DNA of 64,000 bases from Guillardia theta CCMP2712 (GCF_000315625.1 NW_005434635.1:32843-96842), one strand, 5' to 3'; numbered from the stretch's first letter, positions 35,536-45,452 are shown. Notes: generated from the sequence alone by a model not told the origin. Numbers and translations are program-made.

Positions 35536-37578
35536 ATGAGCAAGCTGTTGACGTACCTGCTGCTGATACACTTTCATCTCTCGTGCGGACTAGCACAAAG
35601 CGAGATCGTCGACGAGGTTCCTACCAGCGGATCTGTGAGACCGAACGAAACAATATGTTATGTGTTCGTCCTGGACGAAGCAAGGACCAGGGAGGTAGTG
35701 TTCTGGCAGGAACCGAAGCTTTACATCAGACTGGAACCGTGCCAGGGAGTTCCCCACACGAGGGTTTCGGTGAGTGGATGTCCGAATCAAGGGTCTGCTG
35801 TCAACTGGGACTTCCAGAGCAGCCTGATGAGGAATGACTTGATGGTGCAAGGGTCTCCCGTCCCTCCTGCCTGGGAGTGGCCCGGGGATACGGAGGCTCT
35901 AGACATCGAGCTGTCATACCGTCGAGTCTTTGTGGAGATATCTCAATACTACAAACCCCTCAAGGTCGTTGCAGACTTGTTCGACTTGCAACAGGAGCTG
36001 CTTGCTAGAAATTTCACGGCGGATGCAGATGTTGTTGCGTCAATAGCCGAGGAGAAGATTTCGTCACAAGGAGGGATGATGTTTCTGGACCCCAATTTGA
36101 CAGAAATCCTGAAGAAGATCCAGGCAAAGCTCATGCCACCTGCAAACTACTTCCTTACAGTCACTGTGCATGATGCTGCAAAGTTGACATCGCAAGATAT
36201 TCATCCCATGTATAATTCCAAGAATTTCGACAAGAACATCACGTCCGATCTCTGGAAGACTCCTCTTGTGCGTTTCACTGATGCCGTACAGGCAAGATTG
36301 TATTACATCGTGTTTTGGCCCCCGACTGGATCCACTGTAAAGAATCTCACATCCTCGAATGTGACATCCAATATATCACAAGATCTCAGTAGTTTACGTA
36401 GAGACAACTCGCGGGTTGATGTTTCGAGCACTCCAAGTGTATCAAGTCATCAGGTGGAGGCAACAGATGCTGCTGTTACTGGCAGGCAAACATTGACGAG
36501 GGGAGCAGCGGTACATCCAGGCAGACTCGAAGAGGTCAGGAGTTTCAATGAGAAGATCACGGAGAGATTGCGAGAGACTGACGAGCAAATCAGAAGACTT
36601 CGAAACAAGAACATCCCTGCTGTGAACAAGAAACTCGATGAAACCACAAGTCCTCAGGATTCCATTCGATCGAGTCGACGTTCATTGAATATGACAGCGT
36701 TAGAGCGGGCAGCCATTCCCATCGTTCCAGAAGACATTGTTTACATGATCTTCTTCCTGGACATCACCACTGAATTCAAAGCAAGATGGGGCACAACGAT
36801 GGATGCTGAGGGTCAAGTCAGGACTCGACTGATAGACAACCCTTGCGGTAGCTCTCAGAATGATTTTCAGAGGTCAGGAGAGCTGACATGTGGAGTGCTG
36901 CAGTGGATCACGAGGTTGGAATTTGACAAGCTTGACATCAATCGGAACGGATACCTCTCAAAGGACGAGTATGAGTTGCGCTACCCGAGCTATCTGCCAC
37001 TCAAGGACAACGGGCTGAAGGGGGACTACACTTTCGAGAGTGCTGCAGAAAACTCGTCAGAGTGGGGGATATCTAAGGCAACCTGGGATGAACTTTACAG
37101 CGACGCCAACTCCGTAATGCTGGCCTCGATTAAAGATCCCCTCGTCCGCAATATGTGGACAGTCTGCGGGGTGAGAAAGTTTGGGATCCCTTTGGACCCC
37201 TTGGGGATCGCAGTGGCAAACAATAGCGCAGGGACTTGGCTGAGTACTCGTGATCTTTCGCAGTTCGAAGATGGAAGGCTGAGATACCCTGTTGGAGGCC
37301 TCAACGACTCGGACAACAACGTGTACATCCTGAATGTCCTCGCAAGGAATCTCAAGACGATGGAGGAGTTTGTTTACAACCCTCATGTGGTTCAGCGCAA
37401 AACTCCAGTCTACGTCGCTCCGCAGGTCAACGGGCCTCAAGTTGGGCTCATAGTAGGCGTTGCGCTGACGTCAGCCGCCATCGCGATCTTTGTCGTCGCA
37501 GCCATAGCAATGCAGACCAGTAAGAAAATGCGGCCGAGGCTTCGGATCAGGACAGAGAAAGCCGGCGCAAGGATCTGA
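35536..37578 (+). CDS. Type I membrane protein with luminal EF-hand, uncharacterised
   Basis: Intronless, 680 residues, unusual in this intron-rich window. It has a signal peptide MSKLLTYLLLIHFHLSCGLA, a long luminal part with many N-glycosylation sequons (NFTAD, NITSD, NLTSSNVTSNIS), a coiled-coil segment (EEVRSFNEKITERLRETDEQ), and one well-formed EF-hand with loop DINRNGYLSKDE (D1, N3, N5, G6, E12). A single membrane span, VGLIVGVALTSAAIAIFVVA, is followed by a short basic tail ending RTEKAGARI. Cysteines are sparse. I recognise no family beyond the EF-hand. The start ATG at 35,536 directly precedes the signal peptide. It could be a calcium-sensing receptor or cargo protein of the secretory pathway, but nothing in the sequence decides this. 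Confidence 0.85.
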   Translation: MSKLLTYLLLIHFHLSCGLAQSEIVDEVPTSGSVRPNETICYVFVLDEARTREVVFWQEPKLYIRLEPCQGVPHTRVSVSGCPNQGSAVNWDFQSSLMRNDLMVQGSPVPPAWEWPGDTEALDIELSYRRVFVEISQYYKPLKVVADLFDLQQELLARNFTADADVVASIAEEKISSQGGMMFLDPNLTEILKKIQAKLMPPANYFLTVTVHDAAKLTSQDIHPMYNSKNFDKNITSDLWKTPLVRFTDAVQARLYYIVFWPPTGSTVKNLTSSNVTSNISQDLSSLRRDNSRVDVSSTPSVSSHQVEATDAAVTGRQTLTRGAAVHPGRLEEVRSFNEKITERLRETDEQIRRLRNKNIPAVNKKLDETTSPQDSIRSSRRSLNMTALERAAIPIVPEDIVYMIFFLDITTEFKARWGTTMDAEGQVRTRLIDNPCGSSQNDFQRSGELTCGVLQWITRLEFDKLDINRNGYLSKDEYELRYPSYLPLKDNGLKGDYTFESAAENSSEWGISKATWDELYSDANSVMLASIKDPLVRNMWTVCGVRKFGIPLDPLGIAVANNSAGTWLSTRDLSQFEDGRLRYPVGGLNDSDNNVYILNVLARNLKTMEEFVYNPHVVQRKTPVYVAPQVNGPQVGLIVGVALTSAAIAIFVVAAIAMQTSKKMRPRLRIRTEKAGARI

Positions 37579-38061
37579 AAGGAAGGATGAGGTGTCGAGT
37601 CAGAGCAGGCTGAGAGGGTGAAGAGCCAGGCGATGAAATGTGTCAGTGGGTATGACTCTCACTTTCAGAACCTGAATTTCTTATTCATTCTCCCCAATCC
37701 TGATTTGCGATAGAAGTGGAGGATGAAAAACGCAGGTCGCGCTGGGTTCATTTTGAATCATCTGTCTTGTTTCGGTCCGACGGAATCTCGTCTTTCTCAG
37801 TCATGCAAATGAATTTTTGATTATGTTTTGATTTCATTCTTTAATGTCACACGTACAAACAAAGTTTGCAGTAAAATATTTATGAGTCTCAAGTTGCTGA
37901 ACTCATTTTGTAGTCTGTTACATCCAAGGCCACTGCCTGGCTCCTCCTGCCTGTCCTTTTATCTTCTCACCTCCCCTCGGTCCATTCTAGCACTCCCAAG
38001 TTCCTCCAGCGCAACCCTCTACGTCACATCTCCTCCCCACGCCCATCCTTCTCATCGCCTC
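37579..38061. other. Convergent intergenic region
   Basis: 3' flanks of the membrane protein gene and the left RWP-RK gene. The last 95 nt (from about 37,967) belong to the left arm of the inverted duplication. No other feature seen. Confidence 0.6.
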
Positions 38062-38547
38062 CTATCTGCTCACGTGCATCATCGCCTCCTCCAGTAGCGA
38101 TTCCGCGTCCAACCCCAACCGCCGTCCCAGCCACCCTGATCCCCTCGGCTCCTCTCCGACGCTGTCCTCTAGCTCCGCTGGCGTCTCGTCGAGGCTGGAG
38201 CTCTCCGGCGAGGCAGCGCCACGACATCCCTCCTTGTCCGCCTGCTGGTCTCCAGGCTGCAGCCTCTTGTACGGCCACTTGCCTACGCGCAGCCTCTTGC
38301 ACGCGTTCTTGAGCGCCGTCAGAGAGATGCCCTGCAAGACCGCGCCGCCATGGTCAGAGAGCGCTCGTGAGAGGGAGAGAGGAGGGCGAGGGCGGCTTAC
38401 CAGGGCGCGAGCAGCGTCGGGCTGTCGGAGGTGAAAAAGCGCACGGAGGGAGTGGACGGTGAGGACGACCTTGGGCTTTCGGTGCTGGAGGTGTTGGGAG
38501 GGGGTCCTGCGGGGAGAGACGAAGTGAGGGACGATGTGCTCGTCCAT
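37967..38547. repeat. Left arm of inverted duplication (RWP-RK gene)
   Basis: About 580 bp, reverse-complementary to 41,147-41,725 with few mismatches. It spans the whole coding sequence, intron and about 95 nt of 3' flank, but no promoter. The spacer of about 2.6 kb holds the homeobox gene. Confidence 0.85.
38062..38547 (-). CDS. RWP-RK domain protein, left copy of an inverted pair
   Basis: Two exons (38,547-38,401 and 38,331-38,062) around a 69-nt intron that has no stop in frame, so unspliced reading stays open. After splicing: MDEHIVPHFVSPRRTPSQHL, KPKVVLTVHSLRALFHLRQP, DAARALGISLTALKNACKRL, RVGKWPYKRLQ, the helix, turn-helix and WPYKR signature of RWP-RK factors (K replaces the first R). 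An acidic tail ends ESLLEEAMMHVSR. Only about 138 residues: little more than the domain, as in the short RWD-type regulators. The frame is open upstream to a Met at 38,814, but the duplicated segment begins at the Met I chose. It differs from the right copy at a few residues (ETPAELED against EMPAKLED, RRLGLD against RRMGLD). Confidence 0.85.
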   Translation of the reverse strand: MDEHIVPHFVSPRRTPSQHLQHRKPKVVLTVHSLRALFHLRQPDAARALVSRPRPPLSLSRALSDHGGAVLQGISLTALKNACKRLRVGKWPYKRLQPGDQQADKEGCRGAASPESSSLDETPAELEDSVGEEPRGSGWLGRRLGLDAESLLEEAMMHVSR

Positions 38548-39090
38548 ACTTGCGAACTGCATGATGTAGGCTAGTGTTGGGAGGTAGCAGGTAGAGTTAG
38601 GGAGCAAGGAACGCTGAAGGGGAGGGAGGTTTATTAGTAGGAACGGAACAGGCGCCCGATTTTGGCTACAACATATTTTAAAAGTGGTCACGGAGCCAGC
38701 TCTGTGCCAGGCTAGCCTTGTAGGGTCGTTCATGCAAGGGAGAGGGTCACAGATTCTATAAGTACCTCCTATAGGAATCATGACAAGGTTTATTTCAGGG
38801 CTCTCTGCCAACAATCAGTCACGTGGTTGACTGTTAGCATGTCATCGTTGATACGTGTAAGAATTTGCCTGTGTAACCAAGAGGTTTTTACTCCCACAGT
38901 CACGTCAGCAGTCACGTTTTCCTTTCCCAGATCCCTCGGGATTACCCGAACTTGAACACAGTGACAGGCCCAAGTCCTCGTGTTACTGATTTTTAACTCA
39001 ACTTTGAGTAAACGATCTACGGCCCGGTGTCGCTCACAGTCTTAACTGAATCCCGATCGAACGGCCGGCACTGAGAGTTTCCTTGTTCAG

Positions 39091-40807
39091 TCACTCCTGC
39101 AAGATCTGGACGGCAGGTCTCCATATCCTCACTCGCGCGTTGCTCATCCAGTTGTTGATCTGCTTCAGCGAAACCCCCGTGAGTCGAACTAGATTCGCTT
39201 TCTCCGCTTCGCTGGGGTATGGGTTGTTGAAGTTGCGGACCTGCACGAGGCGGTCAGGTGAGAAGGAGAGGTATGCCAAGTGAAGACGCAGGAATGGCGG
39301 GTGGATAATGAAAAGAGGGGTTCAAGGGAGCTGGAGGTAGGAGTGGTAAAAGGTACCAGCCAGTCTTCGAGGATGCAAACAGCTTCTGGGTTGAGATGCC
39401 CTCTCTTGGTTGTCTTGGATGAATCTTCATTCCGTGAAAGCTTGACTTCTTGCTGCGCACACCTACAGCGACACTGTGAAACACCAACAACCTGTTAACG
39501 CTTCTCCCTGACCTTCCTTGCTCATTCTCGCACGCTTTTCCTTTGCTTTCAATGGCCCTGAAGACCGTCGGGAGGTCAGAGTTGCCAGGACAGCCGAGGA
39601 CAACGGGGTAGAGCAGGGGTTTGAACGCACTTGTCAATGGCGGCGGACAGAGCTTGTTTCGCCGGGTTGTAAGCAGCCATCGCCACGTTCGCTGCAGCCT
39701 TGAACTCTTCCTCGCACACAGGAGTGTCAGCAGACAGGGCTGATACCATCATCCTCAGTGTCTTCACTGATTGGTGCTCGAGCGCCCTCAGCTGCCGCAG
39801 CTCGACCTCTGCCTGCGCGCCACTGATGAGGAGGAGAGAAGAGAAGGAGATCAGAAAAGAGTCGAGAAGATGAGAGGAAAGGAGAGAAGTTGTATGCATT
39901 TCTACATCTTTGTTGAGATTTCTGGCTTTGCCAGAAAGATTCAGATTCTCTTTCTTGTCGTTGCCACACCTTACCAACAATTTACAATCGTGTGAGTCAA
40001 AATCACTGCAGACCTCTCATAAAGTAGGGACTGATTCTCCATCAACCATTGTCTATGACGTTGCTTGATCTGCATGTGCTGGGGTTAGAGGGGAAACTGC
40101 GTTATCTTCATCGGTGTCATTACCTTTGCTTGAATGATCTTGAAATACGCATTGGACCTGTGTTTTGCTATCACCGAGCGAAAGATTGAAATGCTTGAAA
40201 GTTCTCACCTCAGCTTGTCTGACAGCAGATTGCTTGTCTGCGTTTGAATCCATGACTTCTCGGTCAACTTCTCCAAGACTTTCCAACGAAGGCGTCAGAG
40301 TGCTTCTTCAGCCGATCAAGTCTTACTCTCATTAAGACGATCAAGACGTCGGATCCTCGCCTCACATCGCTTCAAAGCACTCTGTTCGTCCGCACCAGTT
40401 TCTTCCTGTTTCGACGACTCGGAAGACAGGAGTACGCTTTGCGCTTGAACTTGAAGTGTCTTGAAATGATCGTCACTGGCTTCAGCTGTCTCTACATTGA
40501 CGTCTTCCTGCTTCCTCTCCTGCTTCGAATTCTCGGAACACAATGTCTGACAATGGACTGTCTTGATTGGAACAGACTTGCTCTTTGATAGGAAACTGAG
40601 CCTCCTCTCCTCGTCCGTAGTCGTGACTCGGTCGATCTTGCCCGCCACATCTTCGCTCTTCTCGACAACTTTCAGCATCTCTCGTTTGCCGTGCAGCTCC
40701 TGGTTCTTCTCTCTTCGTTCCATCACTCTCAGGCTCGTCCTCTTCTCCTGCTGCATCTCCCTCATCCCCGCCACTTCCACATCCATGCTCTCGCCAGCCT
40801 CAGCCAT
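39091..40807 (-). CDS. TALE-class homeobox protein
   Basis: About six exons read leftward. N-terminal exon: [20 protein letters not shown], a long charged region ending [13 protein letters not shown]. Then [60 protein letters not shown] and [19 protein letters not shown], helical segments where KNOX/BELL-type partner domains would lie. The homeodomain is split: [18 protein letters not shown], a 110-nt intron, then [54 protein letters not shown] is the three-residue-extension TALE loop, and WMSNAR is the recognition helix with the DNA-contacting Asn. It ends at TGA 39,093-39,091. Met 40,807 or 40,837 could be the start. It lies between two inverted RWP-RK genes. Confidence 0.82.
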
Positions 40808-40886
40808 GCGGTGCAATCGGGTGGGCAGGAGGGACACGGTAACGGGTTACCGTATCGGTCCGTTTGACCACTCAGAGCTAATCGTA

Positions 40887-41030
40887 ATCCATGATGAGTA
40901 AAATCCATGATGAGTAAAATCCATGATGAGTAAAATCCATGATGAGTAAAATCCATGATGAGTAAAATCCATGATGAGTAAAATCCATGATGAGTAAAAT
41001 CCATGATGAGTAAAATCCATGATGAGTAAA
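40887..41030. repeat. Nine perfect copies of a 16-bp tandem repeat
   Basis: Exactly 144 bp: nine head-to-tail copies of ATCCATGATGAGTAAA. ATCGTA flanks the array on both sides (40,881 and 41,030). It lies 80 nt upstream of the homeobox start and 117 nt upstream of the right RWP-RK start, which point away from each other. Because 16 is not a multiple of 3, minus-strand frames read a false YSSWILLIMDFTHH repeat. There are no variable spacers, so it is not a CRISPR-type array. Clustered identical sites between divergent regulator genes could bind a transcription factor. Confidence 0.95.
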
Positions 41031-41146
41031 ATCGTAGCCAGTGGATATGAATTGAGACCTCATCAGTCATCAGCAACCCCTTCCTGCACCGACCGACGGG
41101 ATTGTCTGCTAGCTGCTTCCAGATTCAGCCTTCTATCAGCATCTGC

Positions 41147-41632
41147 ATGGACGAGCACATCGTCCCTCACTTCGTCTCTCCCCGCAGGACCCCCTCCCAA
41201 CACCTCCAGCACCGTAAGCCCAAGGTCGTCCTCACCGTCCACTCCCTCCGTGCCCTTTTCCACCTCCGACAGCCCGACGCTGCTCGCGCCCTGGTAAGCC
41301 GCCCTCGCCCTTCTCTCTCCCTCTCACGAGCGCTCTCTGACCATGGCGGCGCGGTCTTGCAGGGCATCTCTCTGACGGCGCTCAAGAACGCGTGCAAGAG
41401 GCTGCGCGTAGGCAAGTGGCCGTACAAGAGGCTGCAGCCTGGAGACCAGCAGGCAGACAAGGAGGGATGTCGTGGCGCTGCCTCGCCGGAGAGCTCCAGC
41501 CTCGACGAGATGCCAGCGAAGCTAGAGGATAGCGTCGGAGAGGAGCCGAGGGGATCAGGGTGGCTGGGACGGCGGATGGGGTTGGACGCGGAATCGCTAC
41601 TGGAGGAGGCGATGATGCACGTGAGCAGATAG
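41147..41632 (+). CDS. RWP-RK domain protein, right copy of an inverted pair
   Basis: Same structure as the gene at 38,062-38,547: exon 1 41,147-41,293, 69-nt intron 41,294-41,362, exon 2 41,363-41,632. The domain is identical (RALFHLRQPDAARALGISLT, ALKNACKRLRVGKWPYKRL). The few differences from the left copy lie in the intron and the acidic tail. Homology with the left copy starts at the ATG and extends about 85-95 nt past the stop, so the two genes have unrelated promoters. This copy is driven from the side of the 16-bp repeat array. Short RWP-RK proteins of this type are DNA-binding regulators. Confidence 0.85.
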   Translation: MDEHIVPHFVSPRRTPSQHLQHRKPKVVLTVHSLRALFHLRQPDAARALVSRPRPSLSLSRALSDHGGAVLQGISLTALKNACKRLRVGKWPYKRLQPGDQQADKEGCRGAASPESSSLDEMPAKLEDSVGEEPRGSGWLGRRMGLDAESLLEEAMMHVSR

Positions 41633-41725
41633 GAGGCGATGAGAAGGATGGGCGTGGGGAGGAGATGTGACATAGAGATGGTTGCGCTGGAGGAACTTGG
41701 GAGTGCTAGAACGGACCGAGGGGAG
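41147..41725. repeat. Right arm of inverted duplication (RWP-RK gene)
   Basis: Partner of 37,967-38,547. The shared 3' flank includes GAGGAACTTGGGAGTGCTAG and then GGACCGAGGGGAGGTG, after which similarity ends. The arms differ by a few substitutions and by short indels just after the stop codon. Confidence 0.85.
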
Positions 41726-42049
41726 GTGTTGTGTCCGCATGTCACGGACCGCACGTTTGTTGAGGGACGCGTTATCAGCACTCGGCCTCCTTTCTTAGAT
41801 CCCCTTGCATGCGCAGCAAGTGTGGTGTTTGTATGCAATTTACTTCAAGTAACCTTAAAGACTTCTATCTTCCCGCTCTCTTTCTCCTCTCGTCCTTTTT
41901 TCACTCTTAGCGTCGCCAATCTCTTGGTGGTATATACAATTGAAGGTGAGAAGGTGAAAGAGGACGGGGAAGGAAAGGAAGAGGGCGGAGGAATCCGACT
42001 GTGGCCTCGTGATGTCGTCAACTAGATCTGTCCTTGATTGACCTGCATC

Positions 42050-44031
42050 GTTTTCAGTCGAGAGCCTCCTGCCATTGAGGCAGCGTTGCCGCAAATCTTT
42101 GAGAGCCCTAGCCCTTCACTGTCCATGCTGAGGAGGAGGTCAGCTCAGGTCCTGCCTCCACGTCCTTGTACTTCTCTGTCGGGCAGTCTCCATCCCCGCA
42201 CGCTGAAGACCTTGGAGGATATGGAGAACTGAGACATGCATGACATGGGCGGCTTGCTGCTGGACCCTCCCGATCGATGTGGAACGAGCTCTATCGAGAC
42301 TGAGCTGGAGAGAGGGCTGAGAGAGGACAACAGCAACTCGAGTCTTTATACGATGCTGAAGGGAGACCCATCAAGATAAAGTCAATTGGCCAGGCGCGCA
42401 GCAACTTCGCATGTTTTTCAGACCAAAGCTGAAGTTTTGGAGGCTAAAGTCCGGCAAGTCATGAAGTCTGGTAGGATTGAGTTGCAGCTTTGATATGAGA
42501 GTGAATGGACGCATTTTTTTTGCAGCGTGAAACAAGAACAAGAAGAACAAACGAGCAACAGACAAATAGAGCACAGATTGAATTCGTTGCAAAAGGAATC
42601 TTTCCGGACTAAAAAACGTTTCAACCAAGATATCTTGATAACCAAGAATGAATCTCGAAACACTCTTAGACAGAAGGTGGGATCATTGCTGGTGCATTTG
42701 CCTTCAGAGTGATGGTGGTCGTGACAGGTGAAGCAAGTGAAGCAAGCTCTCCAGGAGCCAAGGTTTGACAAAGGAAAGTGCGTCACCCAAATTACGTTGA
42801 ACCCTAGCAGCGATCTCATTGCTCTGCCCACAGCATTCTCAGAAGCCGACGCGCAGTCTTGGCTACAACCTGTTCTCACCGCAAAGTCTTACCTTAGCAT
42901 CATCAAGTTGCTCGGCTTCAAGCATCACATTGGTAAGGGCGCTGCACTGTTTGCCTTCACCGTGGGGGCTCGGTCGAACGCTACGGAAGGAGGTCAAGTC
43001 AGAATCGCACCTGCCATTCCTGCAGTTTTGTGAGGGATATCAGTTGCAGTTGAGCTCTGTGAGGGATATCAGTTGCAGTTGAGCTCTGTGAGGGATATCA
43101 GTTGCAGTTGAGCTCTGTGAGGGATATCAGTTGCAGTTGAGCTCTGTGAGGGATATCAGTTGCAGTTGAGCTCTGTGAGGTATATCAGTTGCAGATGAGC
43201 GATGTTGTTTGCGAGTTTAACGTGAAGCAATCTTGTAATGCGGCTTGGCATGTCTGGGCTCTCTGACGAGCAGCAGACTCTTCGACACTGACATGGAGGA
43301 AGCAAGTGGGAGGCGGAGGAATCCATCGGATCAGCTTGCTAGGATCAGATGCCAGTAGGAGAGGTTTAGGAAGCTTTTCTGCCAGAGGTCATTGAAAGAT
43401 CGAGGTGTCGAAAAATGCTCTTCAGCTGGACCCTGCATGTTGGAGACATGGTGCATGGTGCAGCACAAGGATGCGACTTGGATCCGATGAAGTCTGCAGT
43501 GACAGGCTCCTTTAGCATCCGCCGAAAGGGAAGCGCACTACTGTGACGGAGGGCCCCTTCTAGGCCTTCCGTGGCTGCCATCATTGTGAGAGCTGGGTGA
43601 GAATTGGGAGGAAGAAGAGAAACAAAAGGGGGAACTATTTGCCAGACACCCATGTTTTACCCGCCAGATGCTGAGGGTAGGCAGGAAATCAACGACAATG
43701 TCCAACTCTCTGTTTCCAAATGCTTCCACGCGTCACAAGTGTGCAGTTTGAAAGTGGGGTTGGCATCAGCGGTGATCCCATGAACGATTTGTTCGAGATT
43801 TTATGCCAGGCAACCATCCATTGTTCGGCCAGTACCAAACTTTTCTTGCAAACTGGACGAGTTGAAGAAGCAGTCACAACTGAAAGCTTTGGAAGACCTC
43901 CAATAGAAGTCCGGCCATATAATCTCAAAAAGATCAACGTGAGTATATTAGAAATATTCTTGACAACACTTTACAAAGTTTGGGTTCGAGACGCTCTCTT
44001 TGTTTCAGCTTAAACACAAAAGGCTCGAATG
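42050..44031 (+). CDS. Probable multi-exon coiled-coil gene, structure unresolved
   Basis: Several exon-like segments in the same direction: REPPAIEAALPQIFESPSPS (42,060-42,229, ending at an in-frame TGA), TKAEVLEAKVRQVMKS (42,420), EQEEQTSNRQIEHRLNSLQK (42,540), KQVKQALQEP and WLQPVLTAKSYLSIIKLLGF (42,730-42,930), KSESHLPFLQFCEGYQ, then after a 29-bp tandem repeat DLDPMKSAVTGSFSIRRKG (43,480) and FESGVGISGDPMNDLFEIL, PPIEVRPYNLKKIN joined to LKHKRLE and TGA 44,029-44,031. Splice sites of the GT-AG type flank many of them, but not all phases agree, so this could be one gene, two genes or a partly degraded gene. The Gln/Glu/Lys-rich stretches predict coiled coil. I recognise no family. Confidence 0.4.
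43030..43203. repeat. 29-bp tandem repeat, six copies
   Basis: Six head-to-tail copies of a unit starting GTGAGGGATATCAGTTGCAG and ending TTGAGCTCT; five are perfect and the sixth is degenerate. Each unit holds a donor-like GTGAGG and an acceptor-like TTGCAG 20 nt apart, followed by 9 nt. It lies at the end of an exon-like segment of the gene described at 42,050-44,031. Confidence 0.9.
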
Positions 44032-44134
44032 AGGACGATCGGCTGATTTTCATTTTTGTGATTTGGTCATGCTTTCTACGAAGCAATGAGGTGGAAGAGG
44101 TACCAGAGGCTGCTCTTGGCATGATCGCATCCGT

Positions 44135-44874
44135 TCACACCAAGACAGGTACACTACAATGATCAGGTAGGTACCGGGGTTGCTGCTTCTCGCCACGAGG
44201 ACGGCGCTTTGCATTCAGCGCCTTCTTGCCTGATGCTACTTTCTTTCGGTCGAACGTGTCCAAGGTCCTTCCAAACTTGTCGCAAACCGCCTGCCAAAAC
44301 TTCATCTCAACCTCGCTTGCTTCATCGCTCAAATACACAACCGATCCCTTCGGTCTAAAAACAAACTCGGAGAGGTTTCTGTAAAAATGGTAGCCTTCGG
44401 TCAGGTTAGGGATCTCAAGGTCTTTTGGTAGCCCGATCCTTTCGCACATCATCTCTTGGATTTCTAGTTGCTGCAACATCCTATTGATGTTGCTCATAGA
44501 CGACTTGCTGCTCATCAGTTCTTGATGGTCGGCTTTAGAGAGACTCTGTTCCAGCAAGGAACAGAGTTTAGAGAGACTCTGTTCCATCTTTTGTTCTTTC
44601 CAATCCACGTTATAAATCACTCTCTGGAACAGCAACTCAGGCAAACAACTGTTGGCACATGTACGGCTGATCATTCTTCAGCGCAACAAGAACTGAAACG
44701 TACCACACACCTCTGAGATGAGAACGATAGATGGGAATTGAGGTAGTCCTCTATTTTCTCCATCCCCAGGGTCTTTTGGCCCTCGAGCTCGAACTTCTCA
44801 TAGTGATTTGCGGCTGCAAACAGGTGAATTTGCAAGAAGATACCGTCTCTCTCGTTGGGAGCCTTGTACCCCAT
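44135..44874 (-). CDS. Unrecognised protein, two exons
   Basis: Read leftward: exon 1 from the Met at 44,874 (MGYKAPNERDGIFLQIHLFA, KFELEGQKTLGMEKIEDYLN), an intron at about 44,710-44,665 (GTGTGT...GATCAG), and exon 2 with RTCANSCLPELLFQRVIYNV, a heptad-like SLSKLCSLLEQSLSKADHQE, ERIGLPKDLEIPNLTEGYHF, and a basic C-terminus KKVASGKKALNAKRRPRGEK. An internal near-duplication (44,540-44,590) encodes the repeated EQSLSK. The end is basic and could bind nucleic acid or localise to the nucleus. The frame is open upstream through an in-frame leader-like region (45,049), which I judge non-coding because the frames differ. I recognise no domain. Confidence 0.5.
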
Positions 44875-45452
44875 GACGACTCGGGCCCAGGAACTCCCGG
44901 AGCTCTCGTACCAGCGCCATCGGCCTCACAGAGTCAAGGTTTTCGACCAGCCTGTGTGTCATCTCTGGCAGTGCGGCCTGGCCGATGATCCGAGGCATGC
45001 GGCCCGCCATCAGTGCTGCCGCGGCGACTCCGCCATCGTCGGACTCCACTGCCAGCTGGACAATGGTTGAGTCTTGTAGAGCCCAGTAAGCACTAGCCTG
45101 GTAGGCTTGAAGATTGGCATGCCGATCATCGGATCATTGAACATCGCCGCAAGTTAAGTTCCCTCCGAAAATCGGTCACCTTCACTTGACTGAACTTCGG
45201 AACTGGCCGGCCCCGGGCCACTGGTGGATCACTTTGAGATCTTTTGTTATAATTTCAAAGAGACAGCAACAATTTCAAAATTAATTCCAAATTTCCTCTT
45301 GACCCCAACAGTCATGGGCGAGAGGCACGCCTGGTATGGCTCAGGAGGGAATGGCAGGAAGAGGAGAGGAGAGGAGCGAGAAGCGTCTTCATGCTAGAAG
45401 TTCCAAGGTTGCGATTTTCTTACTGACAGAAACTTCCTGAGAGATCGGACAT
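44875..45452. other. Divergent promoter region
   Basis: Between the minus-strand gene ending its 5' side at 44,874 and the giant gene at 45,453. 44,875-45,050 has a GC-biased open frame on minus (MESDDGGVAAAALMAGRMPR), perhaps an alternative first exon. 45,190-45,230 is a small GC island (GGCCGGCCCCGGGCC). Confidence 0.4.

Noticed and set aside
40887-41030. CRISPR array or repetitive protein (YSSWILLIMDFTHH)
   Set aside because: Units are contiguous with no spacers, and the 16-bp period merely keeps frames open; the genome is eukaryotic.
43030-43203. CRISPR array
   Set aside because: Direct 29-bp repeats without spacers, inside a eukaryotic gene region.
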